64,000 bases of DNA from Robertmurraya dakarensis (GCF_900156875.1 NZ_LT707408.1:1439395-1503394); one strand, 5' to 3'; counted from the stretch's first letter, positions 19,756 to 28,662 are shown. The notes: generated by a model from the sequence alone, not told the origin. Numbers and translations: made by a program.

Positions 19756-20000
19756 AATATACACCTCACAAAGTTTTTGCCTGTTTTTAAAATATTCTTA
19801 ATTTTATAATAAAATACTGAGGATAAATAAACAACCTTTTAGCTTAATGAAGGGCCATATTTTTTACAATATCGAAATTCTTATGATTACTAAGGACTGA
19901 TTTCATGGTCGAAAAGCCTAGTAATATGACTAATTACTTTGTCTGATTCTCATCATACACCAACTAAAGATAGAATTGAAAAAATTTTCTTTTCAACATA

Positions 20001-20028
20001 TTGACAAAACCTATAGGTATGGTAGGAT
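20001..20028 (+). promoter_or_regulatory. Probable sigma-A promoter of the cysH operon
   Basis: TTGACA at 20001-20006, a 16-base spacer and TAGGAT at 20023-20028. It lies just before the structured leader and the operon beyond it. Confidence 0.65.
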
Positions 20029-20049
20029 TAATTTATTCAATTCCATATT

Positions 20050-20146
20050 TCTTATCCTTAGTGGTGCAGGGAACTGGCTTTATGAAGCCCTGAAGCTTGC
20101 AGCAGGCAAGCATGGTGGCAGTCCAGTGAATGACGGAAGGATAATT
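20050..20146 (+). promoter_or_regulatory. S-box (SAM-I)-like riboswitch aptamer, divergent
   Basis: A structured leader lies between a promoter and a terminator upstream of the cysH operon. The closing stem is TTATCC (20052-20057) with GGATAA (20139-20144). Inside are AGGGAACTGGC with hairpin GGCTT-TATG-AAGCC (20076-20089), hairpin GCTTGC-AGCAG-GCAAGC (20095-20111) and GGTGGCAGTCC. The order and several blocks (AGGGA-ctGGC, ATGAAgCC, GGTGnnAnTCC) follow the SAM-I consensus, but the GCAACC block is not conserved. The B. subtilis cysH operon is reported to carry an S-box. The class assignment is inference. Confidence 0.6.
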
Positions 20147-20157
20147 TGTGAAACTAT

Positions 20158-20185
20158 ACCTTTCCTAAAAAAAGGGAAGGTTTTT
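20158..20185 (+). terminator. Leader terminator of the cysH operon (expression platform)
   Basis: ACCTTTCC (20158-20165) pairs with GGGAAGGT (20174-20181) with one G-U pair, followed by TTTTT. It lies directly after the aptamer-like region and before the first gene, so ligand binding could decide read-through. Confidence 0.8.
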
Positions 20186-20208
20186 AGGAAAAGGAGGGGC
20201 GAATCAAA

Positions 20209-20364
20209 CTGAACAAGACTGAATGGCAAGAAGTTATTAATCATCTTGAAGGAATGCTTGGAACTCTTAAATTTGGTTCCATCACACTTGTCGTTCAAGA
20301 TGGTAAGATTGTACAAATTGAGAAAAACGAAAAGGTTCGTCTTCAACCAAATAAGGAACGCTGA
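20209..20364 (+). CDS. yezD: YezD family small protein (DUF2292), apparent CTG start
   Basis: A 51-residue protein read as (L/M)NKTEWQEVINHLEGMLG, then KFGSITLVVQDGKIVQIEK, ending NEKVRLQPNKER. The central segment is the YezD/DUF2292 signature, a family commonly found beside sulfur-assimilation genes. The only start near the strong AAGGAGGGG (20191-20199) is CTG at 20209, 9 bases later; the first in-frame ATG is 15 codons further and would cut the domain. It lies between the leader terminator and a second hairpin terminator before cysH. Its molecular role is unknown; a part in sulfur control is inferred from position. Confidence 0.82.
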   Translation: MNKTEWQEVINHLEGMLGTLKFGSITLVVQDGKIVQIEKNEKVRLQPNKER

Positions 20365-20377
20365 CTAGACAACTAGA

Positions 20378-20420
20378 GGCGGTCTTCACACTTCACAGGA
20401 AGTGGAAGACTGCCTTTTTT
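20378..20420 (+). terminator. Second terminator, between yezD and cysH
   Basis: GGCGGTCTTC...ACTTC pairs with GAAGT-GGAAGACTGCC around ACAG and is followed by TTTTTT. It should limit transcription into cysH, or be read through under induction. Confidence 0.85.
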
Positions 20421-20447
20421 ATTTAAAACATAAGGGGGTATGAAATA

Positions 20448-21164
20448 ATGTCTGTTTCTGTAACTTACCAAAATTGGCAACCGATTTCGGAAACCTTTTC
20501 GTATGATGATTTAACAAAAGGTGCCCGTGCTGTGCTCGAATGGGCATATAGCGTTTACCGTGATGACAAAATCGTCTATGCGTCGAGCTTTGGAGCTGAA
20601 GCAATCGTCTTAATTGATTTAATCCAGCAGGTCAAACCTGATGCTCATATTGTATTTTTAGACACCGATTTGCATTTTCCCGAAACATATGAAGTGATCA
20701 AAAAGATTGAAGAGCGCTTTCCTTTACTAAAGATTGAAAAGAAAAAGCCTGAACTTACATTGGATGAGCAGGCAGCACAGTATGGCACAGCACTTTGGAA
20801 AAGGGATCCTAATCAATGCTGCAATATTCGAAAAGTCATTCCTTTAAGAGAAACCTTGATCACGAAGGATGCTTGGATTTCTGGACTGCGCAGGGAACAA
20901 TCTCCGACACGCGCAAATACGGAATTTGTCAACAAGGATGAAAAATTTGAAAATATTAAACTATGCCCGCTGATTCACTGGACATGGGATGATGTTTGGA
21001 ACTATATCAGGGAACGTGATCTTCCATATAACGAATTACATGACCACCAATACCCAAGCATTGGCTGCTTCCCTTGTACTCAAGCTGTTTCAGCGGATGG
21101 GGATTCGCGGGAAGGACGTTGGTCAGGAAGCGGGAAGACGGAGTGTGGCTTGCATACTCAGTAA
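20448..21164 (+). CDS. cysH: Adenylylsulfate/phosphoadenylylsulfate reductase
   Basis: A 238-residue assimilatory reductase that converts APS or PAPS to sulfite. It has the adenylyl-sulfate binding motif SSFGAEAIVLIDL and the conserved C-terminal catalytic segment KTECGLH. Two cysteine pairs, CC at residues 124-125 and C-x2-C at 207-210, are the 4Fe-4S ligands of APS-type enzymes, so APS reduction is likely even though an APS kinase is also encoded. It starts at ATG after AAGGGGG. It is the first large gene of an operon ordered as in B. subtilis. Confidence 0.95.
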   Translation: MSVSVTYQNWQPISETFSYDDLTKGARAVLEWAYSVYRDDKIVYASSFGAEAIVLIDLIQQVKPDAHIVFLDTDLHFPETYEVIKKIEERFPLLKIEKKKPELTLDEQAAQYGTALWKRDPNQCCNIRKVIPLRETLITKDAWISGLRREQSPTRANTEFVNKDEKFENIKLCPLIHWTWDDVWNYIRERDLPYNELHDHQYPSIGCFPCTQAVSADGDSREGRWSGSGKTECGLHTQ

Positions 21165-21271
21165 AGGGTGAATTTTCCGTGGACGGGTGATAAAGCAATT
21201 TTAGCGAGTCAATGTTTTAGAAGTTGATAGGTTGATAGATGTAACCATATGCAGGAAAGGAGGTCGTCTTT

Positions 21272-22336
21272 TTGGTCGTAACAGCAATAATAATTGGACT
21301 ATTTTTTGCTATTAATATCGGTGCCAGTGGTGCTGCAGCCTCGATGGGAATTGCTTATGGGTCCGGAGTTGTTAAGAAAAGAATAGCGTTAGCACTCTGT
21401 GCAATTGCTGTTTTCTTCGGTGCTTGGCTTGGCGGTTCCGAGGTTGTAAAGACGATTGGAAGCGGAATAGTACCGAATGAAATTTTCTCTGTGTCGATTG
21501 CTTTAATTGTATTAGTTTCAGCAGCATTATCTTTGTTTTTAGCAAATGTGATCGGCATTCCACTTTCGACAAGTGAAGTAGCAGTCGGAGCTGTAGTGGG
21601 TGCGGGGATTGTGTATCAATCCGTGTTTGTTGGTAAGTTGGTTTGGATCATGATTTTCTGGTTGTTGACTCCAATCGTTGCATTTACGATAGCTGTCATT
21701 GCCGCAACCCTATTGAAAAGCAAAAAAATAAAGCCAATTGTTGAAGCGCCAAAGGCTGCACCTTTCCTTACTGTTCTAGTACTGTTCATGGGGCTATTTG
21801 AAGCATTTTCCGCAGGGATGAACAATGTTGCAAATGCAGTTGGTCCTTTAGTTGGAGCTAGTATAATGTCTACGGAAAACGGCATTTTCTGGGGCGGGCT
21901 TTTTGTCGCACTAGGAGCCCTTGTTCTTGGTGGGCGTGTTCTTGAGACAAATGGGAAGAAGATAACAACCCTTCGTTTGGAGGAAGGATGCGTAATATCC
22001 GGAACTGGGGCAAGCATCGTTACGGTTGCATCATTATTCGGTATTCCCGTCCCATTAACGCAAATTACGACTTCCTCGATTATCGGGATGGGCTTTGCCA
22101 AACAAGGAACGAGTGTCTTAAGAAAGGATATCGTTATTCAATTACTGACAGTATGGATTGTTTCACCTGTCATCTCTATGGTGATGTCCTATACATTGAT
22201 TCAATTAGTGATTGAACAAAATGTATACCCGATCATTGTCGTAGTGGGAGTTATTATTTCTGTACTTGGTGTTCTGTTCTTATTGAAAAAACAAACTCAG
22301 GCTGTGTCGATTTCGTCAGAAGCCTTAAAAGAATAA
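21272..22336 (+). CDS. cysP: Sulfate permease CysP (PiT family)
   Basis: A 354-residue membrane protein of the inorganic phosphate transporter family, with about ten hydrophobic segments and two related halves. Each half carries a PiT-like signature (FFAINIGASGAAASMG and AFSAGMNNVANAVG). In B. subtilis the gene at this position encodes the sulfate transporter CysP. It starts at TTG, seven bases after AAAGGAGGT. Position between cysH and sat supports sulfate rather than phosphate as substrate. Confidence 0.9.
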   Translation: MVVTAIIIGLFFAINIGASGAAASMGIAYGSGVVKKRIALALCAIAVFFGAWLGGSEVVKTIGSGIVPNEIFSVSIALIVLVSAALSLFLANVIGIPLSTSEVAVGAVVGAGIVYQSVFVGKLVWIMIFWLLTPIVAFTIAVIAATLLKSKKIKPIVEAPKAAPFLTVLVLFMGLFEAFSAGMNNVANAVGPLVGASIMSTENGIFWGGLFVALGALVLGGRVLETNGKKITTLRLEEGCVISGTGASIVTVASLFGIPVPLTQITTSSIIGMGFAKQGTSVLRKDIVIQLLTVWIVSPVISMVMSYTLIQLVIEQNVYPIIVVVGVIISVLGVLFLLKKQTQAVSISSEALKE

Positions 22337-22360
22337 ACAATACTGAAAGGATGAATAGAT

Positions 22361-23515
22361 ATGTCATTTTTGCCAAAACCTCATGGAGGTAAATTGATTC
22401 AGGCGTTTGATCCAAATCTTAATGTTGCAAGTATAGCTGAGGAAATTGAAATTGATGCCATTGCATTGAGTGATTTAGAGCTAATTGGTGTTGGGCTTTT
22501 TAGTCCGTTGACTGGATTTCTAGGAAAAGAAGATTATGAAAATGTTGTGAAGTCAATGAGATTAGCGGATGGAACCGTGTGGTCTGTTCCTGTAACACTT
22601 CCAGTATCGAGCGAAGTAGCAGAAGGATTAAAAGTAGGAGAACAATATAAATTACGTTTTGAAAATGATGTATACGGTGTGATTGAGGTTTCAGAATGGT
22701 ATGAGCCGGATTTACATACGGAGGCTGTTGAAGTCTATAAAACAGATGAGACTGCCCATCCAGGGGTAAAACGTTTGTTTGAAAGAGGCTCTGTTTATGT
22801 AGCTGGTGATGTGACACTTATTAAGAAGCCTGAAAAAGGTGTATTTGCAGATGTATGGTATGAACCAAAAGAAACTCGTGCATTCTTTGAAGAAAAGGGC
22901 TGGAAGACTGTAGTTGGATTCCAAACGAGAAATCCAATTCATCGTGCGCATGAATATATTCAAAAGGCTGCATTGGAGACAGTTGATGGTTTGTTCGTTA
23001 ATCCGCTTGTTGGAGAGACAAAATCCGATGATATCCCTGCAGACGTTCGTTTGAAGAGCTACCGAGCTTTACTAGATAACTATTATCCAGAGGATCGAGT
23101 ACAGCTTGGTGTGTACCCTGCAGCAATGAGATATGCTGGTCCAAGAGAAGCAATCTTCCATGCTATTGCTCGTAAAAACTTTGGCTGCACACACTTTATT
23201 GTTGGCCGTGACCATGCTGGTGTAGGAAATTATTATGGAACATACGATGCACAGCATATTTTTAGCAATTTTACAGAAGAAGAATTGGGAATCAAACCGT
23301 TATTCTTTGAACATAGCTTCTATTGCAACAAATGTGAAGGAATGGCATCTGATAAAACATGTCCGCATAGCAAAGAAGACCGCGTTATTCTATCGGGCAC
23401 TAAAGTTAGAGAAATGTTAAGAAGTGGTGTTCTTCCGCCATCTACTTTTAGCCGCAAAGAGGTAGTAGAGGTATTGATCGAAGGCTTGAAAGAAAAAACA
23501 ACGGTTCCGAGGTGA
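22361..23515 (+). CDS. sat: Sulfate adenylyltransferase (ATP sulfurylase)
   Basis: A 384-residue enzyme that forms APS from sulfate and ATP, the first step of assimilation. The catalytic [13 protein letters not shown] (with the HxxH nucleotide motif) and [12 protein letters not shown] are intact. Four cysteine/histidine residues in [16 protein letters not shown] may bind zinc. It starts at ATG after GAAAGGATG. Its stop overlaps the ribosome binding site of cysC. Confidence 0.96.
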   Translation: MSFLPKPHGGKLIQAFDPNLNVASIAEEIEIDAIALSDLELIGVGLFSPLTGFLGKEDYENVVKSMRLADGTVWSVPVTLPVSSEVAEGLKVGEQYKLRFENDVYGVIEVSEWYEPDLHTEAVEVYKTDETAHPGVKRLFERGSVYVAGDVTLIKKPEKGVFADVWYEPKETRAFFEEKGWKTVVGFQTRNPIHRAHEYIQKAALETVDGLFVNPLVGETKSDDIPADVRLKSYRALLDNYYPEDRVQLGVYPAAMRYAGPREAIFHAIARKNFGCTHFIVGRDHAGVGNYYGTYDAQHIFSNFTEEELGIKPLFFEHSFYCNKCEGMASDKTCPHSKEDRVILSGTKVREMLRSGVLPPSTFSRKEVVEVLIEGLKEKTTVPR

Positions 23516-23521
23516 TTGAAA

Positions 23522-24121
23522 ATGACAAAAGCAACGAACATTACATGGCATGACGCAACGATTACAAAGCAAGACCGACGCAGTCAAAATGGTCATGGGA
23601 GCTGTGTTCTTTGGTTCACTGGCCTCTCAGGATCAGGCAAATCCACGATAGCGAATGCTGTTTCAAATGAATTATTTCAGCAAGGAATCAACGAGTATGT
23701 CCTTGATGGCGATAACGTTCGCCATGGTCTGAATAAGGATCTAGGTTTTTCGGAATATGATCGTACTGAGAATATTCGTCGCATTGGTGAAGTAGCAAAG
23801 CTATTTGTAGACAGTGGAAAGATTGTAACAACAGCTTTCATTTCTCCATTTAAATCGGATCGAGATGGAGTGAGAGAACTTTTTGAGGATGGAGAATTCA
23901 TTGAAATCTTTATTGATTGTCCTATTGAGGAATGTGAGCGCCGTGATCCTAAGCAATTATATGCAAAAGCACGCTCAGGGCAAATCAAAGATTTTACAGG
24001 AATCGATTCACCTTACGAGGCACCAGACCGACCAGAATTAACGATTCGTTCAGACCAGTTATCTGTAGAAGAATCGGTTGAGGCGATCTTTAACTTTCTT
24101 AAAGAAAAAAATATAATTTGA
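23522..24121 (+). CDS. cysC: Adenylylsulfate kinase
   Basis: A 199-residue kinase that phosphorylates APS to PAPS. It carries the Walker A motif GLSGSGKST near residue 37, the substrate segment [16 protein letters not shown] followed by [12 protein letters not shown], and FISPF. The in-frame TTG at 23516 is passed over because the ATG at 23522 is seven bases after GAGGTG. It follows sat directly. With an APS-type CysH the kinase may serve other PAPS uses. Confidence 0.95.
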   Translation: MTKATNITWHDATITKQDRRSQNGHGSCVLWFTGLSGSGKSTIANAVSNELFQQGINEYVLDGDNVRHGLNKDLGFSEYDRTENIRRIGEVAKLFVDSGKIVTTAFISPFKSDRDGVRELFEDGEFIEIFIDCPIEECERRDPKQLYAKARSGQIKDFTGIDSPYEAPDRPELTIRSDQLSVEESVEAIFNFLKEKNII

Positions 24122-24226
24122 GTAAGTTGGTCGGATTACATGGATTATTTTATGTTATTGAAGTATAATGAACATACTTGATAAAATAAGATAACATTAT
24201 AGGTTAAGAAAAGGTGGGGAAGTCCG

Positions 24227-24994
24227 ATGATTGGCAAGGTATATTTAGTTGGTGCGGGACCAGGAGATCCAGATTTAATTACAGTAAAAGGACTGCGATG
24301 CCTGCAGCAAGCCGATGTGATCCTTTATGATCGCTTAGTCAATCCGGACTTACTGAATCATGCTAAAGAAGATGCGAAGCTCATTTTTTGTGGTAAAAGT
24401 CCAGGGCTGCATACTCTGCAGCAGGAGTCTATTAATCAACTTCTCGTCGATTATGCGAAGCAAGGGCTGCAGGTTGTACGATTAAAAGGAGGCGATCCTT
24501 TTGTCTTTGGCCGGGGCGGAGAAGAGGCAGATGAATGTGTGAAGCATCTCGTTCCGTTTGAAGTGGTGCCCGGTATAACGGCCGGTATTGGTGCGTCTGC
24601 TTATGCAGGCATCCCGGTGACGCATCGTACATTGAGTAAGAGCTTTGCTTTTATTACAGGACATCAGATTGGTGATACTGTTGCAGATCACCAGTGGACG
24701 CATCTAGCTAAGGGAGTGGATACTCTTTGTATATATATGGGGGTATCGCAGTTGCCGACCATTACAAAGAGTCTCATCGAAAGTGGGAAATCTCCACAGA
24801 CTCCAATTGCTCTAGTTCATTGGGGAACATTAAGCAATCAGAAAACAGCTGTTGGAACTCTCGAGACAATTGAAGAAATTGTTAAAGAGAAAGGTATTTC
24901 TAATCCAAGTATGATGGTGATCGGAGAAGTGGTCACTTTACATGAGCAGCTTAGCTGGTTCAATAAAGACATACAAGAGGCAGCCAGGCGTTAG
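24227..24994 (+). CDS. sumT: Uroporphyrinogen-III C-methyltransferase
   Basis: A 255-residue SAM-dependent methyltransferase that makes precorrin-2 from uroporphyrinogen III, the first step to siroheme (YlnD in B. subtilis). Family motifs are VGAGPGDPDLITVKG at the N-terminus and RLKGGDPFVFGRGGEE near residue 87. It starts at ATG after AAAAGGTGGGG. A 105-base gap with an AT-rich inverted repeat (AAGTAT/ATACTT around 24160-24178) separates it from cysC, so it may have an extra promoter. The siroheme serves CysI. Confidence 0.94.
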   Translation: MIGKVYLVGAGPGDPDLITVKGLRCLQQADVILYDRLVNPDLLNHAKEDAKLIFCGKSPGLHTLQQESINQLLVDYAKQGLQVVRLKGGDPFVFGRGGEEADECVKHLVPFEVVPGITAGIGASAYAGIPVTHRTLSKSFAFITGHQIGDTVADHQWTHLAKGVDTLCIYMGVSQLPTITKSLIESGKSPQTPIALVHWGTLSNQKTAVGTLETIEEIVKEKGISNPSMMVIGEVVTLHEQLSWFNKDIQEAARR

Positions 24995-25010
24995 GAAAGG
25001 GGACGTGAAA

Positions 25011-25763
25011 ATGAGAGCTATCCTTTATATTGGCCATGGAACGAGGTCTAAAAAAGGTGCAAAGGAAGCAGTGTCCTTTTTCCAAAATGTGATGAAAAAA
25101 ATAGATGTACCGGTGCAAGAATTCTGTTTTCTTGAGTTGACTCTGCCGTCAATAGAAGAAGGATTCAAACGCTGTGTGGAAAGGGGAGCAACGGAAATAA
25201 CCGTTGTTCCTATCTTTCTATTAACTGCAGGGCATATTAAAGAAGATATCCCGCAAGCACTTAAATCTTTGCAAAAAAAATATCCTTTCGTCCAGATTCA
25301 TGTTAGGAATTCATTTGGTGTACAAGATGTGATTCTAGAAGGAATTGCTGCACTTGTGAGAAATCTCGTTGAAGATTTGTCTCCTAACGATTCAATCTTG
25401 ATTGTCGGCAGGGGAAGCAGTGATCCGGAGATTCATCGATCTTTTGCTGTTATTTCAAAAGGGATCCAAACTAGGCTTAACACAGAAAATGTGGATGTTT
25501 GTTATTTAGCAGCGACAGAACCAAGATTGGAAGAAGGTCTGGAAAATATAACAGAAAAAGCGGCAGGAAGAGTAATTGTCATTCCTTACTTATTATTTTC
25601 GGGCCTCCTCTTATCAGAGGTACATCAGCATGTGCTCAAACGGCAAAGAAATGGGCAATCCATACTTCATACTGGACCGTTAAGTACTCATTCGGCTATA
25701 GAAGAAGTTGTGCTTAGAAGTGCACTTGGAAGGGAGCACCAGCATGCAGCCGTTCATTATTAA
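25011..25763 (+). CDS. sirB: Sirohydrochlorin ferrochelatase
   Basis: A 250-residue CbiX/SirB family chelatase that inserts iron into sirohydrochlorin (YlnE). The N-terminal ILYIGHGTRSKKGAKEA carries the metal-binding histidine, and a second half repeats the fold (SILIVGRGSSDPE). The ATG at 25011 after GGAAAGGGGAC is used; a longer in-frame opening at 24942 lies inside sumT without a ribosome binding site. Its 3' end overlaps the next gene by 20 bases. Confidence 0.92.
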   Translation: MRAILYIGHGTRSKKGAKEAVSFFQNVMKKIDVPVQEFCFLELTLPSIEEGFKRCVERGATEITVVPIFLLTAGHIKEDIPQALKSLQKKYPFVQIHVRNSFGVQDVILEGIAALVRNLVEDLSPNDSILIVGRGSSDPEIHRSFAVISKGIQTRLNTENVDVCYLAATEPRLEEGLENITEKAAGRVIVIPYLLFSGLLLSEVHQHVLKRQRNGQSILHTGPLSTHSAIEEVVLRSALGREHQHAAVHY

Positions 25764-26370
25764 TTTGTCGGGAAAGAAAGTAGTGATAGCTGGCGGCGGG
25801 AAAATTGCTGCCAGAAAAGCAAGAGTACTATCACAGGAACATGCGGAGATTAAGCTTATTGCTCCTGACTTCTCGGATGAGGTAAGAAAACTATCCGAGG
25901 AGAAGGGTCTTTTTCTTGTGGAACGGAAAGTTGAGTTAGCCGATTTTGAAGGAGCATTTCTTGTTATTCTTGCAACCAATGACCGTGATACAAACCGGAT
26001 ACTAGCGCAAACATTACCTCCTAACCAGCTTGTTTGTGTAGTGGATGAAGCAACAGAAGGAAATGTCATATTCCCCGCAAGTCTTCGCAGAGGCCATCTC
26101 CACTTGGCAGTCTCAGCAATTGGTGCTAGTCCGAAACTCACGCGCAAGTTAAAAAAAGATTTGGAATCACAATTTGATCAATCTTGGGACACGTATACAG
26201 AATTTCTATCAGAATGCAGAAAGATTATAAAGAAACTTCCTCTATCATACGAAGAAAAAAATAAATGGCTGGAAAAGCTATTACATGATCATTATCGAAT
26301 GGACGAGGAAGCAAGGAATATGGAGTTAGAGGAATTATCAAGAATAGATAGAGATGGAAATAAATTATAA
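25744..26370 (+). CDS. sirC: Precorrin-2 dehydrogenase / sirohydrochlorin synthase
   Basis: A 208-residue NAD-dependent dehydrogenase (YlnF, Met8/CysG N-terminal type) that oxidises precorrin-2 to sirohydrochlorin. The Rossmann motif VVIAGGGKIAARKARVL is at residues about 11-27 and ATNDRDTN follows near 80. The ATG at 25744, seven bases after AGGGAG, gives the usual MQPFIINLSG N-terminus. It is the last gene of the sulfur operon and is followed by a strong terminator. Confidence 0.93.
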   Translation: MQPFIINLSGKKVVIAGGGKIAARKARVLSQEHAEIKLIAPDFSDEVRKLSEEKGLFLVERKVELADFEGAFLVILATNDRDTNRILAQTLPPNQLVCVVDEATEGNVIFPASLRRGHLHLAVSAIGASPKLTRKLKKDLESQFDQSWDTYTEFLSECRKIIKKLPLSYEEKNKWLEKLLHDHYRMDEEARNMELEELSRIDRDGNKL

Positions 26371-26424
26371 GAGTCATTTTTGAAAAAAATGATAAAAAAT
26401 TTTTTATTTCTTATAACCATTAAG

Positions 26425-26470
26425 ACCATCAAGGAAGAGAGTCGCTAAGGCTCTGCCTTGATGGTTTTTT
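26425..26470 (+). terminator. Terminator of the sulfate-assimilation operon
   Basis: ACCATCAAGG (26425-26434) pairs perfectly with CCTTGATGGT (26456-26465), with an inner AGAG..CTCT stem and a T run. Confidence 0.92.
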
Positions 26471-26481
26471 ACGAACACGTG

Positions 26482-26793
26482 TTAGTCTAACATTGGTCTA
26501 TATAACTGAGTATGCATGCTGCCTTGTTCTATATGTTCAAGAAAAAATTCGTTTATCATTTTCCCATACTCCTCGTCTTCGTGCATCTTCTTCGTTTGTA
26601 ACTCCATTTCTGCTAGTCCTTCATATTTAGAAAGAAGTGCATATGTATGATCTTTTCCGGAGATCGGAGTTAAAATGTCTACAGTATGGCTATATTGCTC
26701 ATTTCGGTATTTTTTTAGCTTTTTTAAATTTTCGATGGCATCTTTAAATTTGCCTTGTTTTATCTCAAAGGTTTGGTAGACATACACTGCCAT
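26482..26793 (-). CDS. Small NIPSNAP/dimeric-barrel-like protein
   Basis: A 103-residue cytoplasmic protein starting MAVYVYQTFEIKQGKFKDA. The pattern of a beta strand, a Lys-rich helix and later strand-helix units with Met/Glu-rich helices fits a ferredoxin-like dimeric alpha-beta barrel (NIPSNAP or ABM type). No catalytic residues can be named. The ATG at 26793 is preferred over GTG at 26802, which is part of GGGGTG. It is monocistronic and convergent with the sulfur operon. Confidence 0.65.
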   Translation of the reverse strand: MAVYVYQTFEIKQGKFKDAIENLKKLKKYRNEQYSHTVDILTPISGKDHTYALLSKYEGLAEMELQTKKMHEDEEYGKMINEFFLEHIEQGSMHTQLYRPMLD

Positions 26794-26865
26794 TCTCAGC
26801 ACCCCTATAGAAAATAGTCAATACATGATTAGCATTTCCTGCAGCAGTTTATTTATTCTATAAAG

Positions 26866-28089
26866 TTATTTAGGTGTTAGAGGATTCGATTCTATATATC
26901 TCAAGATTTCTTCAATGTCGTAAGCCATTAAAACAGCTTCATTCTGATTAAAAAGGGTTATGGTATGACCCAGCATGGGCATTGGTTCTTTAACGTTGTT
27001 AATTAATTCCAAGTGTTTTTCCACATTCTTTAATGTACTAGAGGAATGGTTAGCTAACTTGTGTAGAAAATCTTCGTCTCCAACTCCCAAAATTGAATAC
27101 TGGTTAGGTCTTTTTGACTTCCAAGTATCTTCTAGTACAAAATCTGGAGCTTCCCTTTGTACGGTAATAAAATGAGTAACGGATTTTTTTGGGTCTGTTA
27201 GATGATTGAATGATACGACCGCATGTGCTTCTTGACCTACTTTGATATTGTCAATTTCCTCAGAGAAAAACTTCGTTCCCGAGATATTTACTAAATGATT
27301 GTCACGGTCAACTTGCATTACGAGACCATGGAGGTCAATCCTTCTTGGTTGATAGTTGGATAAGAAAAACTGGGTGAGCTCATCAATTTCTTTTGTATGG
27401 ATGAGAAGTTTTTCATGGTCAAATACGAGATATGCAGGTGCTTCCTTTATGTCGAGGTCAGGGAATTGTTTCTGAATACTATCTAAATTGTCTGTTCCTT
27501 TCCAATGATAAATAGGAACAATTCCAGTCTGCATAGGAGTATCTTGGAATGGATCTCCTCCATCGGAGGGATAAATAATTAAAGTTGAGTATGATCCATT
27601 TTCCTCACTTAATAACTCCTGATAGGATAGTACTTCTTCTCTTTCTAGCGAGACATAATAGTCAGCCTGTCTTTTTTTACCCCAGGAAGCAGAAATAATA
27701 ACTGTAATGCTGCCTGGTTGATTGGGAATCTGATAATTGTGAGTAGATGAGATTTGGAGCAGTTTTGTTTCGTTTCCTTCCTTCATTTCTTCTAAAGAGG
27801 AAACAGTAAAATTTGCTGGTATAGGATCTGGGAATCTTATCTGTATATCTTGGAGGGGGTTTATCGTTGTAGTGGATGCTTCTGCAATGATTTCTTCTTT
27901 CGTAAATGTATTTAATGGTTCATCATTCCACTGAAATGTACCAAGAGTAACTGCAGCTTCTTGATCCCCTACTGTGACAATAGGGATTGGAGGCTCTGCT
28001 TCCTTATAAGATTTAATATAGTCAAAGCTAATCATAATGATCAGTCCGGTTAGAGTACCGAGAATCCATATCCATCTTTTAACTACCAT
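26866..28089 (-). CDS. Membrane-anchored protein of unknown function
   Basis: A 407-residue protein not recognised as a known family. It begins MVVKRWIWILGTL with one hydrophobic segment (residues about 5-22) and then a long hydrophilic part, so a signal anchor with an extracytoplasmic domain is likely. The middle is beta-rich and charged, and no metal or catalytic motif stands out. The ATG at 28089 follows AGGAGGAACAAT; a much longer open frame runs back through the upstream tRNA-like gene and is not credible. It is transcribed in the same direction as that tRNA-like gene. Confidence 0.75.
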   Translation of the reverse strand: MVVKRWIWILGTLTGLIIMISFDYIKSYKEAEPPIPIVTVGDQEAAVTLGTFQWNDEPLNTFTKEEIIAEASTTTINPLQDIQIRFPDPIPANFTVSSLEEMKEGNETKLLQISSTHNYQIPNQPGSITVIISASWGKKRQADYYVSLEREEVLSYQELLSEENGSYSTLIIYPSDGGDPFQDTPMQTGIVPIYHWKGTDNLDSIQKQFPDLDIKEAPAYLVFDHEKLLIHTKEIDELTQFFLSNYQPRRIDLHGLVMQVDRDNHLVNISGTKFFSEEIDNIKVGQEAHAVVSFNHLTDPKKSVTHFITVQREAPDFVLEDTWKSKRPNQYSILGVGDEDFLHKLANHSSSTLKNVEKHLELINNVKEPMPMLGHTITLFNQNEAVLMAYDIEEILRYIESNPLTPK

Positions 28090-28189
28090 ATTGTTCCTCC
28101 TTTCTACCAATATACCATCTTGAGTTATGTTATATGGGAGAAAAAAGAAAATATTTTTTAAAATATGGAAAATATTTAACGTTTGAGAG

Positions 28190-28275
28190 GGGACTTGGCA
28201 GGATTTGAACCTGCAAGATACACAACAGATTTCGGTAGAACTGTTGGTTGCTCTGCACATTGAGCTACAAGTCCC
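28190..28275 (-). tRNA. tRNA-like gene with abnormal anticodon arm (possible pseudogene)
   Basis: On the minus strand an 86-base cloverleaf-like unit is visible. It has an 8-bp acceptor stem GGGACTTG/CAAGTCCC, a D stem GCTC/GAGC, and a perfect T arm GCAGG-TTCAAAT-CCTGC. The anticodon stem CAACAG/CTGTTG encloses 12 bases (TTCTACCGAAAT) instead of seven, and TTC/GAA inside can pair to leave a 4-base loop, so no anticodon can be assigned. An extra base pair of nucleotides precedes the stem. No CCA is encoded. It may be a decayed tRNA or a non-decoding tRNA-like RNA. Confidence 0.6.
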
Positions 28276-28330
28276 TTGATGATAGTTTGAGTAGTTGTAC
28301 AAAAAATATGCACGATATTTTTAAGAGTTG

Positions 28331-28501
28331 TTAAACATGATCATATCCAAGTTTCACATATTCATCGACTGATGGGCAGTCCACCACATAGAACATATTA
28401 TAATCTTTTGTAATGATAGCTTTTTCTTCATTCGTGCCAGCATACTCCATTGCTTTCTCTAATGTGGAAAATTCATATTCAAAGTTCATTTCATAATCCA
28501 T
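28331..28501 (-). CDS. Small acidic protein, unknown
   Basis: A 56-residue protein starting MDYEMNFEYEFSTLEKAMEYAG, rich in Glu, Tyr and Asp. No family is recognised. The ATG at 28501 follows a strong GGGAGGACGG site; the longer frame to 28603 lacks one. It lies between the tRNA-like gene and a divergent small gene. Confidence 0.7.
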   Translation of the reverse strand: MDYEMNFEYEFSTLEKAMEYAGTNEEKAIITKDYNMFYVVDCPSVDEYVKLGYDHV

Positions 28502-28662
28502 AATCCGTCCTCCCTTTTTGTTACTCTCATTAGGATGCACAAAAAACATTATTTTCCATCCCTTTTTATTCATTTTTTTGAAATAGCCTTCTGCAGATTT
28601 CATCAGACTCAGATTAGATTAGCGTGTATTGTACATGTTATAGGCAAGGAGGTGTTTTAGTA

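Noticed and set aside
20050-20146. The leader as a cobalamin, FMN, THF or T-box element.
   Set aside because: None of the core blocks I know for these classes is present; the S-box order of blocks fits best.
19976-20212. A 78-codon open frame upstream of the cysH operon.
   Set aside because: It crosses the promoter, the structured leader and the terminator and has no ribosome binding site, so it is not coding.
28190-28275. The tRNA-like gene as a selenocysteine tRNA partner of SelB.
   Set aside because: It has a 4-bp D stem, no long variable arm and no TCA anticodon, although the acceptor stem can be counted as 8 bp.
28090-28302. The N-terminal extension of the 407-residue membrane protein frame.
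   Set aside because: It runs through the tRNA-like gene. The strong ribosome binding site at 28093-28098 places the start at 28089.
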